Shown: one piece after another, positions 10,549 to 22,769 of the stretch
How positions within the stretch are numbered: position 1 is the stretch's first letter
How the letters are laid out: every line of letters begins with the position of its first letter
Source of the DNA: Odontesthes bonariensis
Lineage: Eukaryota; Chordata; Actinopteri; Atheriniformes; Atherinopsidae
DNA: 64,000 nt
Direction of reading: 5' to 3'
Assembly (NCBI RefSeq): GCF_027942865.1
Contig: NC_134519.1
Span: forward strand, 16,873,248-16,937,247
The notes under the pieces: generated by a model
The model's input: the letters and a program-made list of their open reading frames with translations, nothing else
Database searches by the model: none
Told to the model about the DNA's origin: nothing
Translations under genes and position numbers: made by a program

Positions 10549-12070
10549 GAGGAAAAAGAAAGAACAAACTCTTGAGAATAATGATCTTGCCTACATCATT
10601 TCATTTCAATAGATTGAGTTACGGGCATCATGGGATTCTGACTGTAGCGCATTGCTTATCACTGACCTTGGGTCTAACACCCCTTCTTACGGGATCAGCA
10701 CTGTTCACTATTGTCAGCTTCATTTAAGCTTATTTTTAGATATGATACAGTGTGTGGCAAAGAGCCATTGGTAGAGTAAACTCCTCTAGGATGTAACAAT
10801 TTATGATTAAATATTGCAATTGAATCTAGTTATTTTGCACAATCTCATAAAATAATTCAAATATACCATGATACGTCTTCTTTATTTCTATTATAGCAAG
10901 TGGCTAAAATCCTGCTGTGTGTCCCAAATTCTTCTTTGTGTGAGCAGATTTACATCAACAATGCAAACTATTACACGTGAGTATTAGAGACATAAACTTG
11001 TAGGAAGCAGTTGCCTGTAATAAAGTAGTCCAAGGATTTGAAAAAATTGTATTGTAGAGATTTAGAAGAGAACAACCTGAATGTTAAAACAGCTGTAAAA
11101 CTCATCTGCTTTGTGTTTCAGTAATAGGTTATTCTACAGTAAGTCTAAGAATAAAGCCTTATTTCAAACACCCACAATATTTTTCAACTTTTTGTACTTT
11201 ATGTATGTTTTGGACCTCAGTCGGATTGTGCCCTAAGTTTCTGTCTAAAGTCTGGATATCTATAAAACCCACACTCTCAACACAGCTTTGTGAAAACATT
11301 ATAAAAACGTATCTAAGCATGTTTAAAGCTGGATAGAGATGGCTATAATTATCTATGTTTTTCTTCCTCCTGGTTTTTCCACCCCCTTTTACCCTCCGAA
11401 GAATGGTGCGGGTGGTCTGCTATTCACAGACATAATGAAAATCATATTTTGTGGCTTCAACCACTCTTCATTGTAACATGGCGGCTTGCTCAACCAGGAA
11501 AACATTCATCCACTGAGAAGGGGCCAAGTCAGCAGAAGACGAACATTCCATGATGTCTGATACACCAATTAGTTTGCTTCTAGGCCTCGCCCTAACACAG
11601 GCTTATAGCTTCTCTGACTGCAAAGCACATCTTGTTAAGTGTGTTTGCCGTTTAACAAATAATCTGTAAAACTGTGAAGTAAAAAGACTACGGATAAACC
11701 CAACCCTTTTAATGAGCCGTATAGTAGAGCTTGGCTTGCACTGTCAAATTTAGGTCACATGGGGTCTCTGATGTACTGCAAACATGAAATGATAAGCCTG
11801 AACAGTTTCCCTGAAATCACCAAAACAATTCAATCTAACTAATCTAACTGTAGGATTAATTTTCGAGAGTTGTTCAATTAAAAATGAATAAAGTAATGTA
11901 AAACCTATAGTTTTATCTATTGTTTTACTTGATCTCTGCATCGGTAAATATGTAGGTGGATGATTTACCGTCACTGATGTTGGGTCAAACTCCGGAGTCT
12001 TGGGACGCTCTGGCTCTGGAGGTTTGGGGGCTGGTGCAGGTTTTGGCTCTTCTTTCTTCTTCGGGGCCAT
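9214..12070 (-). CDS. myl3: Essential myosin light chain (cardiac/slow-type, myl3-like), 5 coding exons
   Basis: Essential (alkali) light chain that wraps the lever arm of sarcomeric myosin heavy chain in striated muscle. Coding exons on the minus strand: 12070-11969, 10378-10351, 9932-9783, 9581-9408 and 9320-9214, joined by GT-AG introns that keep frame, for 186 residues. Residues 1-34 form the Lys/Ala/Pro-rich N-terminal extension typical of long (A1-type) light chains and thought to touch actin. EF-hand-like units follow: [15 protein letters not shown] begins the first, the third has loop [12 protein letters not shown] (132-143), and the fourth contains [13 protein letters not shown]. Length is close to that of human MYL3 (195). 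The start is the ATG of MAPKKKEEP at 12070; an in-frame GTG four codons upstream is not used. Placement head to head with pth1r matches the human MYL3-PTH1R arrangement and favours myl3 over the paralogue myl4, which sequence alone would not exclude. Confidence 0.93.
9408..9581 (-). CDS. myl3: myl3 coding exon 4
   Basis: 174 nt between acceptor TTCCACAG and donor CTGG|GTGAGT. It encodes residues 94-151 ([12 protein letters not shown] to HVLATL), including [20 protein letters not shown], the best-kept EF-hand. Confidence 0.95.
9783..9932 (-). CDS. myl3: myl3 coding exon 3
   Basis: 150 nt between acceptor TTCACAG and donor GAAG|GTTAGT. It encodes residues 44-93, starting [12 protein letters not shown] and ending VLGKPKAE, and covers the first EF-hand-like unit. 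Confidence 0.93.
10351..10378 (-). CDS. myl3: myl3 coding exon 2 (28-nt micro-exon)
   Basis: Acceptor CCTCAG|CTG and donor GAGG|GTGAGG enclose exactly 28 nt, encoding LEFTPDQLE plus one base. A 28-nt second exon is characteristic of the essential light chain family and carries no open frame of notable length by itself. Confidence 0.92.
10379..11968 (-). other. myl3 intron 1
   Basis: 1.59-kb intron between coding exons 1 and 2. It carries a long (GAAA)n microsatellite next to exon 2 and otherwise nothing recognised. Confidence 0.85.
10459..10548. repeat. (AAAG)n microsatellite, about 22 units
   Basis: Uninterrupted AAAG tandem array of about 90 bp, some 80 bp upstream (in gene sense) of the 28-nt exon 2 of myl3. 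On the sense strand of myl3 it reads as CTTT, a pyrimidine tract in the intron end. Confidence 0.95.
11969..12070 (-). CDS. myl3: myl3 coding exon 1
   Basis: 102 nt, 34 codons, from ATG to ACG. The donor reads ACG|GTAAAT on the minus strand, phase 0. It encodes the Pro/Ala/Lys-rich extension ending EFDPTSVT. Confidence 0.92.
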
Positions 12071-12240
12071 TGCAAGGGGCACTCAGGACTAACAAAGTAG
12101 AGCGATCTTGGACAGTGTGGGCAGAGATGGGCAATTAGAGCCCCTTTATCCATTCCAGAGGTGTCACCTCCACCCCCTTTTCATGTCCAGCTATGCTGCC
12201 AACAATAGGGAGAGGACTATAAAAGGACATGCCTTTGTGC
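12071..12240 (-). promoter_or_regulatory. Candidate myl3 5' UTR and core promoter
   Basis: Sequence just upstream of the myl3 start. CTATAAAAGG at 12217-12226 could act as a TATA-like element or as a near-match (9 of 10) to the CArG box used by muscle promoters. A CACC-type stretch (CACCTCCACCCCC, 12165-12177) and CATTCC (12150-12155), an M-CAT-like core, lie between it and the ATG. All are short motifs; the assignment is by position. The TATAAAA itself is oriented to the plus strand. Confidence 0.35.
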
Positions 12241-13582
12241 ATCTATTTAAGACAAAGGTTATTGTTGTGTGTGACTGTGTGTATGTGTGTACAATATGGG
12301 AATATGGATGATGGAAAACTACAATAGCTCAAATCCCAGGTCTAAAACCCTCTATTGAACAGGCTATTTTAATCAACACAAGTGAGACCTCCTGTAAACT
12401 CCCCAATCTTCGACCGTTGACCTTGTTCGGTGAAGTGTGGCATTTATTAGTGAGGAGGGGATGAAGAAAATGATGATTGCTGAACAAGAGGAAGGTTCCA
12501 CTCTTGTGCCCCAATGCTGTGTGATGAGCAGCAATTATCCTTGATTATGATTAAAACTTACAACCAGTGAGAGAGATTTTTTCTCATCACGTATCAGGCA
12601 AAATCTTTATGATGAGGACAATTTATCTCGTCTGGTCAGAGGGATTTGCAGGGCTCAGACTCAAATCCATTTCATTATAGGAGTCAAATAATGAGGTTTC
12701 TGTCTGATCTCAGCCTTTTGAGTTTGGTGACATGTGAACAAGGCTCTCTAAAAGTTGCATGTCAAAAACATATGCTCCTGGAAAGAACCACTTTAAGCAT
12801 ACACTTACACTTAACACTTGAATGGTGACTTAGTGGCTGAGGTTTTTGTTGTTCACATTGTAATGATATAAAGATCACATGAGTGAGAATAACTCAAGCA
12901 AACATTCAATCAAATTGCAAATTAATCTGAGTGTAGAAACCTCTAAGGGTCATGCTTGGCAGCATGATAGCTCCGGCAATTTTTAGACTCAACAAATTCA
13001 GGTTAAGATGGTTATTCACAGGGCCCTCAACATTTAATACAATGAATCCTTACTGTCACAGGTGGATTCAGCTATAAGATGGCATAATGTAAAATTATGT
13101 TTTTCTGTCTCACATGCCTTGGTGTCACAGAGCTTTCATTGTCTATATTAATACAGCCTGGATTGGTTATCATGTAGCTTACCTTTATGAGTGGTTTGTT
13201 CTTGTATAGAGCATGTGCAGGTTTAATCCATCACTCTGTGAAGCATTTATAACTGCTTCTGTATGAGATTGTCTGAATGTCCCTGGACAAATTCCCATCG
13301 TCTAAAATAAAGGTTTGCTTGTTACTATGTGTTTCTGTAAATAACAAAATTTTTGCCCCAACAAAACACTTCACCAGTGGATAAAGGTCCCTCAATTTAG
13401 TGACGATGTGTTAAAGATCTTACCATGTTGTTGATGATGAATTACTTTGGTTCACAATGGGAGGGCTCATTCAAAATTCATGACAGCAGATAAGGCCAAA
13501 GTTCTGCAAGATAATTATAATTATATAATTAGATCTTTTTGTTATTCAAAGGATTATGCTGTTGAGGAAATGACCTGCAGTC
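12241..13582. other. Intergenic sequence, myl3 side
   Basis: Part of the spacer between the divergent myl3 and pth1r genes. No exon, RNA gene or clear repeat is recognised. Any shared enhancer cannot be seen from sequence alone. Confidence 0.4.
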
Positions 13583-13640
13583 TTGACGACCGTGGCTCAG
13601 TGGTTAGAGTGGGTCGTCCAATACGCGGAAGGTCAGCGGT
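13583..13640 (+). repeat. tRNA-like SINE head fragment
   Basis: GACCGTGGCTCAGTGG with GGTTAGAGTGGGTCGTCC and GCGGAAGGTCAGCGGT has the layout of a tRNA-derived SINE head. An A-box match TGGCTCAGTGG is present, and a decayed B-box region lies about 40 nt on. The sequence beyond does not continue as a recognisable SINE body, so only a fragment remains. Confidence 0.5.
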
Positions 13641-16600
13641 CATGATAATCTTAATCTTAATTAATTTTATTGGGGCTGCAGTATGTTTGTCTGACTGTAT
13701 CCAGTGACACATGGAGGTTGACTGCCCATTAATCCATTAATACACAAGGCTGAAAGCTTTAAAAAATCCTCCTGCAACAAGAAAAAGACATAAATCATGC
13801 CCAGCACATATTAGTCTTTTTTTTACATGTTATGACAATGAGCTTGATATCTATGTTCTACAAATTGATCACCATGACCTTATTATATACCACTGTTTTT
13901 GTCCTGAAGAATGTTCTGCAACTCCTACCCTGGTTTTCTCTCTAAATGATGGGCTCCCACGAAGGGCATGTGACAAAAGGCAAACCGTTTCAGTCATTAG
14001 TGACAAATGTTGAGTTTACCAAATCTGTTGTCAGGAAATACACCCAAAGCCTGCCCATCCTCTTTGTTGGGCTGACAATGCGGCAACACATGTCCTGTTT
14101 TATTGTCCAACTGTCCATTCATATTTTAAAAATTTTATTTTGATTTGGGGGGAACTTTAAATGAAGTTTAAGATCTTTTCATCAACTAATGGACTAAAAT
14201 GCACTTCTCGAACTAACAGGAGTATTATATTAACTTTGCTGGGTATGATGTCAGATACAATATGGATCACTGTGGTAACTCATACTACTGTTGTAAGATG
14301 TATCAGTAAAAAGACTCTCCTTGGACAGTTTTGTGATGATCAAATACTCTTTGATATGTCGTTGTGGGTTAATATTGCAAAAAAAACCAAAAAAACAATG
14401 TCTACCATCAAAGTAGATCAAGGTTTTCATTTTAAATTCAGAAACGCACAATTACACACAAGCAAAATGATACTCAGGTCTGCTCTGCCTCTCCTGGTCC
14501 CTCTTCCCGCAGCCTGTTGTAACTTTTAATAGATGGGGTATAAAGTCTAATAATAATCCCCGTTTTAATGCATGCTGAAGAAACAATAACTCATGGTTGC
14601 AGTTTGTTCCTCATTATTGAGAAAAAACAACACATGACAAAAACTGTTAGTGTCTGGTTTGAGATAACGCACATAGAGACACAGACGGAAACTGTGTATG
14701 TCAATCTGAGTTTAAATGGATAGGTCACTGCCTGCCCTCTCCTTCAGATCTTGCCAGGTGATTGTCATTGACAGGCTGCAGCAACAATCTGCGATATGAC
14801 CAACCGTATACAGTCAAGATTTTAAAACATTTAAGACCTGTGCAGTCTGCTATTTTAGAGTTGCTCTGTTGTCTGACTGGTATGTGGCTTGGAAAAGCTC
14901 CAGTCTGTGCACAAAGCCAATTGTTACTTGAACACATCAGATGACCTTCAGTGCAGCTGTAACCTTTGCTGTATTGTGCCTGGATAAAAGCAAGGCTCTT
15001 ATATAGTCACCTATCAAAAAACCAGTGAGACAGATATGTCCATGAAAATACATTAATTCAAGCTAAGATCGTCTGAACTCCAACACTGTTTGATTCTGAG
15101 GTAATACGTCTTAACCTGCAATTTGTGCAATAGGTGATAGTTAAGTGTGAAATCCAGATACAACACAAGAGTTTTCATACTAAATCTTAATGTTCAGTAT
15201 GAAAATTGATTTAAACTCTTGATCAATCATTTTTTGCTTTGATTTGAAATTGTGTTTGAAGAACTAGATCCTTATGATTATGAAAGTGTAAATATCTTAC
15301 AATTTGTTGTGAATTTTTTAACACTTATCTGGGGTTTTTTAAAGAAGAAAAAATTCAATTTGGAGTGAATAAAGGGACTTTTAGATGAAATCTACCGACC
15401 CTCTAACTAACAGCAGCAAGTTCCCAGTTTGGGGAAACCTTTTTTTTTTTTTGCATTTCAGAGTCTTCAAAGTGAAGGCTCAAAAGCATAAAGTGCATAA
15501 ACTACACTTAGAGACAGAGACCCCTCTGCTAAATGACTTTCTATTACATCTCTGTGAAACTGGGGAGGCGCTGCTGCCCAGCAATCATTTACGAGCACTC
15601 AGGATATAGGGTGTCCATGCCAATGGTAATACTAATAAAGCGGTTAATACACCAGCTGGATTCCTGGAAGATGTAGCAAGTTCATTATAGGTGCACAAGG
15701 CAGTCAGTGAAGTGAAAGAGCATGTAATTAAACTGTCTCCTGTCCAAGTAGGACCCAGTGCGGTACCTAGTGTAGAGAGCCGAAGAGGTGATCACGCCAG
15801 TCTGAACAAGCTTTATTCCAACATAGACTGTTTCAATGTCTTTTGTCAGAGATTCCCTTTAAAGAAAGACAATATAAACAAAATGTTAAGGGATTCACAG
15901 CAGGATTTTCTCCAAAATATATTCACATTCCTGTTATTACACATATTTGTGACATGGTGTTTTACCAGTGAGCAGCACACAGTTAACAAAATCTTAGCAT
16001 AACAATTCTTAGGTTCATTCATTCACAATAATTCATTTTCATTCCTCTTAACATCAAGGAATATCATGTGTGTTCACATGCCAAAAGTTCACGCATCAAA
16101 GTTAACACTCTGAGAAGTAATGAGAAAGAGGTATTAAAAATTCAAGCTCAGTATGTTAGTCTGCCAGTCTTTGTTATAGGTTGTCAGCATCGATGCTGTC
16201 AGACACCAGCAGCCATGGCAGCAGCTAAGCCACACTGCCCTCCTATGGTCACAAAGTAGCTGGCCCTAGGAACGGCTGTTTTCTCCATCTATCTCTTTTG
16301 AGCCCTGTATGTTTTTTAATTACCGACTTAGACAAATGATGGGTAATTTAAACACTTTGATGCAGAGCCCTGCTGAGCAACATCACTGAATCTCTTACTT
16401 TTCCAAGTCAACCTTGAAAAAAGTACGCTCACATTAGTTTGACGTCACCTCAAAACCTCCTATCTCTTTGTCCTCTGTGTAATTATCTGCCTGTGTCCTC
16501 TCTGTACACCTACAACTCTGTTACTGCCACAAGTCAATGGGGAGAAAAAAAGATTTATTCTACGGATTGATTCTCTCTGGGATATTCTTTTTGCTCAGCA

Positions 16601-19600
16601 GAACAGCGGGTGGCCACTCTCCAGTGACTACAATAACCTTGCTGTGAGGTGACTGTGCCAACACACCAACACTCTGTGACAAGCTCTCATTAAGTTCCAG
16701 TTGCATTCTCAGATTTTCACATTGCAGAGACAACATTTAGGTAACAAACAGTCATCTTGTCTTAGTTGTTTTTCATTTCACTTCAGTCCCTGCGTTACTA
16801 TTAATCAGTTAAATGTTTCACTCTGCTCTGTGGTGAATATGGTGAATGACTGAAACCACCACTCCAGATTGCTCCAAGTCAGCCTGAACTTCTTTAATGT
16901 CTTTTGAGGGATTTCTTTGTTTTTTTCTAGAAGGATCACAATTGTTTCAAAATCTTAGTTTCAAATAGTTGAAACTGGAATTTCAACATCCTTGCTGAAT
17001 GTAAAGCATCCTTTGGAATTTGTATTATTTCTTTTATTAGATCTCAAATGCCTTTCTTGTTTTCAGCATCATGACATTGAAATAGCTTCCTGACATTTTT
17101 GGGATTTTTTTTTTACAAACTTTGCTAATTTAGTTGAAGTTATTCTGAATTATGTACTTCCAATTCGAGTGTGCCATTGAGTGTGACGAGGTGTTTGTGA
17201 GCCATATCCAGGGTGTCAAGGATGAGGACTCTGGTCAGATTTGTTCTTTTACTCTATATATGGGGTATACCTTTGGGAGACCTGAGAGGATGAGCTGTCA
17301 AGACAACAAGAGTTTTTTTTAGAAAAGATGAGCTGACCCCAATCCAACTGAAAATAGCTCCCCTAGAGGGGTTTCATGATTTGTTCTGAGACAAAGGAAG
17401 GCTATCAACTGTATTTTACATGATGGTCTCTGACTTCAAATCATGGCAAACAGTAAATGGAAGTGATGAAAAATTAAGCAGCAATTCATTTTAAATCTAG
17501 TCGTAAGCACTCTTGGTGATGCAGAGGGAGGACTTTCCTATGTAAACATGCTACGATACTTATTGTGGTTGGAAAGTATAGGGAATAGATATCATTAAAA
17601 GTATATATATAGAAATCACCACGAGTGCATAGAAACCAAATGAAACCAAAAGAGCAGTTAAAAGAAAAATTACACATACTAGAATTATAATTTGCAATAA
17701 TAGCATGTGTAAAAAAAAATATGAGTTAAATTAACATGAGTGATGGTAAGATGAATGAGATGAAAAATTAATTTCCTGAGAGAAAATCTGCTGTCTTTGA
17801 CATTAACCTGTGTCCAATTTCCTGGATGATTGGCAATTTTTCAGCTCTGGGGAAGCAGTTTCATACACACTGACATCTGACTCCTATTATTCAGCAAATA
17901 AAAATGCAAGAAAAGTAGCATTGGCGTGGGTTATGATGGCAGCTTGCCAGACTCTTTCTAAGTAAATTACAGTTAGCTCATATACTTACCTGCCACAAAT
18001 GATCAATCCCACTATGGAAATAATCACCTTTTGATTTCTAAATATGGTTCAAAATGATCTTTTGTTAACAAACTCTCATGTGCTTTGTCTGTAATAGGTG
18101 ACATTTGCCAAGTGGCTGGGATAAATAGACGATACATTATGATAGATGGTAGCGTATGGAATATAAGATGGATGGAGAGACTGAGACAGTGCTGTCACCG
18201 CAGAGCATAGTTTCTCACTTGCAGAACAGCATTGGTGGTGGATATTAATCATGCCAGATAGATGTCAAGGATCAGAAGAGCTGTGTCTCTGTGATAAATA
18301 TGATGGTTGAGGCAGAAGTGGCATGGAAATACAGTAATTGGCTTAAAGGCACATTTAACCTTTCAAAGAGAACCTTTCAAAAGAAATGCTTTTTTTAGCA
18401 CACAAATGGAGAGAAAAGGACAGACCCTGACACACAGATTGGATATTAAGTAGCGATGTCATGAACACAGTCTCTGCAGTTAATCACCTGCAGCTTACAG
18501 TATTTTGAGTCTCCTTCTGACATGCTATGGGTGTCATCTTCTGCATGACAAATGAGTGGCTATGTCTTTTTATCATTTGTTTATGACAGCTCTGACATTA
18601 CTCACTTTTTAATATTCCCAAAATAACATATTCATGATGGGAATGAACCCTGGCCTGAAAAGGACATGCTCAAGGTAATATCGTGCCCATGGAAAAATGA
18701 ATAGATAGATAGAGTTTAAGAAAGTAACATGGAAAAAATTAAAAGCATTACAAACATTCATACAAAGATTTTCTTTTTTCTTTTGATGCTTGAATTGGCG
18801 CTGGGCAAATACTCCATAGCAATCCATAACATATAGGACATATTGGTCAGGAGCCGTAGATGGAACTGTTATACCAGAAATGTTAAAAATACCTTTAGAA
18901 TTCTGCTATCTCTGATTTACAAAACAAGAGCGGAGATCAAGTGAAGGTTAGAAAAAAATAGACTGAATGACTTTATTGTAGCTTGTTGTTGTTTTCTTTT
19001 ACCTTTATTAAGTGACAGAAGTGACAGTTTGTCACAACTCAACTCACATCTAAGGACCCTACGTGAACTACAACCAGAGCTTTCCACCATATGTCATGTG
19101 CCTCCTCAGCAGATGAAGTATTTGATTTGAACCCATGCTACAGAAGACATTGTTTCTCCAGGAACATTTGACAAGCTCACGTGGAGTAATTAGTAGGAAG
19201 CGCTGAAACGTTTTGGACAGGGGTCAAAACATATTTAAATGAGAAAAACCCACAGCTATGGTGATTACTGGTTGCATAATCTCCTCAGTTTCACAACTTC
19301 TTCAAGGCTGTCCTTTTAGCTCCTGCTGCTGTCACCTTAGCCACTTTTACAGAAAATGTATCCGCAACTATTTCTAATAATACTAGTTACTCAATTGTAT
19401 CATATGCTGACAATACTTTGAATGGAGGATGTCAATAATGCAAAGATTCTTGAATTTCTTTTTCTTACCTATCCTGTGCTGTTGGGATCGTGTAGATGCA
19501 ATATATTCTCCTTAAAATACCAAGGGACAGATCCACTGGTGTTAGTAAGTTTCTGCTTTGGGGACTGTATCTTCAACGTCTTCCCACAGCATTTGTTTTA

Positions 19601-20827
19601 GATTGTTCAGAGGATAAAATTCTTTAAACAATTAATGATAGGTCATACGATTTAAATGATATTGCACAGGTGTGTTCTCACATCTGTTGTATACTGTACA
19701 TCTGGATATTTGTGGTGTTTATTCTCTAGATATATTAAATGTGTCACAGAGTTGTTAAAAACAACATCAAATGAATTGATAAAGAATAGAAAAACAAAAC
19801 AGTGAGCTGCTACATGAGGTATTATTTTAATTTTCCATGAGATTTGTTCGAAAGAACATAAAATGCTTTGGTTTTTTTTTCCCCTACCTTCAGTGTGAAA
19901 CATCGACTTTTTGTTGATTTTAACATTTATGCCCAGTGTCAATGGCAATTGGAGTTACTCGCTCCCACAGAAGACAGTGCTCCTTAAACTCCACATTTGT
20001 AGTCCTATCATTTCTCCCCTCATCTGTTAACATAATCATGAAAACACATTTGTATAAAGCTTGCCCAGCAGTGTGCCCCAAGCGATGAATAAGCAGCAGC
20101 CTTTTTGGAAAAAAACATTTAGCCAGGAATAGCAGGCTAGGGATTTTAGGTTGGAGCGTCTTAAAGTGACAGGATGCAAAACAGCCCATTTCAAACAAAT
20201 GTTGACCAGCGATGTAACATTGTTCAGTATGAAGCAAATACTTACTTTTCATTAAATCTTAAGAATACATATTCTGGTATACCCCAATGATAAAACTTAG
20301 GAACTTGCAAATGACCATAATATGGCTCCTGTGTCCCCTGACAGACTTTGAAAAGTCCACTAAGGAAGTCTGTGAGTGCCAGTGCAAAGTTAACAAAAGA
20401 AATGGACAATGAATAAAAAAAATATTTTTGTAAAAATATGGTTGTCAAGAATGAGATTTAAGGCTAAAACCATTGTTGTGATAGCCTGTATTGTCCCTAT
20501 TAACCATTCCGTTATGCAAAGATATTGGATTATTGTGTTACACATTAGGGCTTATGATGATTCATATTGATAATAGCAAACTGACTAGATTTGGTATTGT
20601 GATTATAACAAATATTTTCTTTATCAGTATTTACTAAAACTGCACTCTGATTTTAGGTATGTAAGATCCATATCTCAATGCTCCAACTCAAGTGCACATA
20701 TAATGAGTGCTGCAGGTTCATTTAAAAAAAAAATTCCATGTCAGCGGATGTTGTTCTTAAGAACACAAGGTGTCACTTTAGCACAAGTGACTTTTGGGGG
20801 AGATGCCTTTGTTTCCAACCTTTGCTC
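13641..20827. other. Intergenic sequence without recognised genes
   Basis: A+T-rich spacer. The longest open frame is 122 codons (14161-14529) with no family resemblance. Only short homopolymer runs and small tandem motifs stand out. No exon is supported. Confidence 0.4.
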
Positions 20828-20830
20828 TAA

Positions 20831-21566
20831 GGTGCTGTTTACACATACCCGGGTATTTTGATAAACGAAGACCTTTCCCTTCGTTTGTTTTTTCCTCCAA
20901 AAACGAAGCTAAAAAAAAACTCCGGCAAAAGTGGAGATTTTTTAAAAACTCCGTTAAGCGTTTGTGTGTAAACTGGTTGAAAGAGACAAAAACGGAGTTT
21001 TGGGAATGGAATGAGGAGTTGTCGTCATAGAACAGAGCCCCGCCCCTATCCGCCATGTTGGCAGGATGCTAGCGTGAAAACGCCATTCTCTCCGTCCATT
21101 GTTTATCTGGCAAGCATGGAGGTACTAGCAGCATTTCTGTTGTTGAGAGCTATACTCGCTTGTGTGATTTTGAAAATTACAGTCATACAATGTATTGAAC
21201 AACAAAGACATTTTTCACAGCTTTAGCAGTTTTATAGTCCAGCGCAACGTGTAAAAGTAGCTCAGTCTCGCTGTCAGTCCACACACATGAGCCTGGCGCC
21301 ATATTTTCTTCTTGAAAAGGATCCGGAAGTTCTTCCTGTCAGCGGTTCTCTATTAGGCTTCTGATTGGCTTGTGTGGAATTCTCATTGTTGTAACACTGC
21401 CACCGTCAGGCTTGGCGTAATTTAACAGCTCCTGATAGCGTATTTATGTGGATCAACGTAGACATGGTTTTTTTTTAAAACGGGGCTGTGTGCACCTAGT
21501 TTTTTTGCAAACGAAGGTTAGAAAATATGCGTTTATCAAAATACCCGGGTATGTGTAAACAGCACC
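20831..21566. mobile_element. Harbinger-type MITE, 736 bp
   Basis: Perfect 37-bp terminal inverted repeats at 20831-20867 and 21530-21566, beginning GGTGCTGTTTACACATACCC. They are flanked by direct TAA triplets (20828-20830 and 21567-21569). The three-base TWA duplication with GG-starting ends is the mark of PIF/Harbinger transposons. No transposase frame is present, so it must have been moved in trans. The interior contains several AAACGAAG-like motifs. Confidence 0.82.
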
Positions 21567-21797
21567 TAAGTGGCAATTTAATACTGACATGCTATTCTCT
21601 CTGATGGATAATGCATATGGGAGATTGGACTGAAGACAAGTTTCGGTGAAATCTGTTGGTTTCCTTAGCCAGGAAATTGTTTTTGAATTGGCTCTATATG
21701 AATGAATTGGATTATCTTATAAATAATTATGATTACAATAAATTGAATTCCAATTGGCTTAAATTTGACTTTACTATTTAAGTGCCATGAGATGACA

Positions 21798-21911
21798 TTT
21801 CAATCAATCAATCAATCTTTATTTATGTAGCGCATTTCATACCACAGGCAACTCAATGTGCTTGTTGTATTTGGTGCTATATAAATAAAAATGAATTGAA
21901 TTGAATTGAAT
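21798..21911. repeat. LINE/SINE 3' tail with (CAAT)n and (ATTGA)n ends
   Basis: Bounded by CAATCAATCAATC and TTGAATTGAATTGAA tandem runs, with TTTATTTATGTAGCGCATTT and GTGCTATATAAATAAA in between. This wording is very common in the 3' ends of teleost LINEs and SINEs. Non-coding fragment. Confidence 0.6.
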
Positions 21912-22759
21912 ATGTTATTTCACTTCATAAAAGCAGAACATCCAGCAGTGTTTGTAGCGAAAGCTTTCTCACCACTGCTAGTTTCAGTGTGTCTTTGTTT
22001 TTTACGCTTTGTATAAACTGAATTCTAAACAGTACAGAGACCATGAATAAATCACAGCTGTTCTGCTATCGTAGTTATGGCCATACTTGGTTTAATGGCT
22101 GGAATATTTCAGTCATATTGCCATAGTTAAATAATTCTTCAAGACTGAGACCAGGCGTGCAAAAGCTGCATTGTGCTCTCAGCTGTTAGAGTACAATAGG
22201 GATGGGAATGAGCATATCTGATATGTGTAGCTTAGGCTCCAGTACATACACTTTTTGGATATCTTCACACTTCAGAGGAAATACTGCCTGTGGACCCAAG
22301 GGCAGAAGTTAGTAAAAGCTTAAGACAAAGAAAGGACTCATTTTGAATGGGAGCATCAGCTCTTGCTGTTTAGGTGAACCATTACACTGGAGACAGGCAG
22401 TCAGTTTAAACGTTTAGTTTGGGAACATGGAAACCTCGGGCACATTCATATGAAGAAGCCTGTATTATGTGACTACACTGAGAGTGTTCATTCATGAAAT
22501 CACTGTATGGCAAATCATCTGTAATTCCTAAGCAAACTTTAAAAAGTTGGAGAAATTTGTACACCTCCGATGCCTTAACACAAATGAAAGTTAGGCAACA
22601 TATGGTGCCTCAGATAACCCATCTCCTGCATTATGTCTCGGTAATCCAATCTAACTGGATGCAACTTTTGAGAGACTGCAGGGGGAAAAAGTGGTTTGGC
22701 AAAGGCCCTGCGATCTGTTGAATGTGGAGTTTGTTTGAGTGGTGAGAAAATATGTCATT
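21912..22759. other. Intergenic sequence upstream of the pth1r promoter region
   Basis: No exon or repeat is recognised here. Confidence 0.35.
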
Positions 22760-22769
22760 TAGGAGTCGT

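Noticed and set aside
12071..12082. Upstream in-frame GTG start for myl3
   Set aside because: The family starts with MAPKK, and the ATG at 12068-12070 gives exactly this. GTG starts are not expected in vertebrate genes.
14161..14529. 122-codon open frame
   Set aside because: A+T-rich chance frame; an overlapping antisense frame is similar; no domain or splice context.
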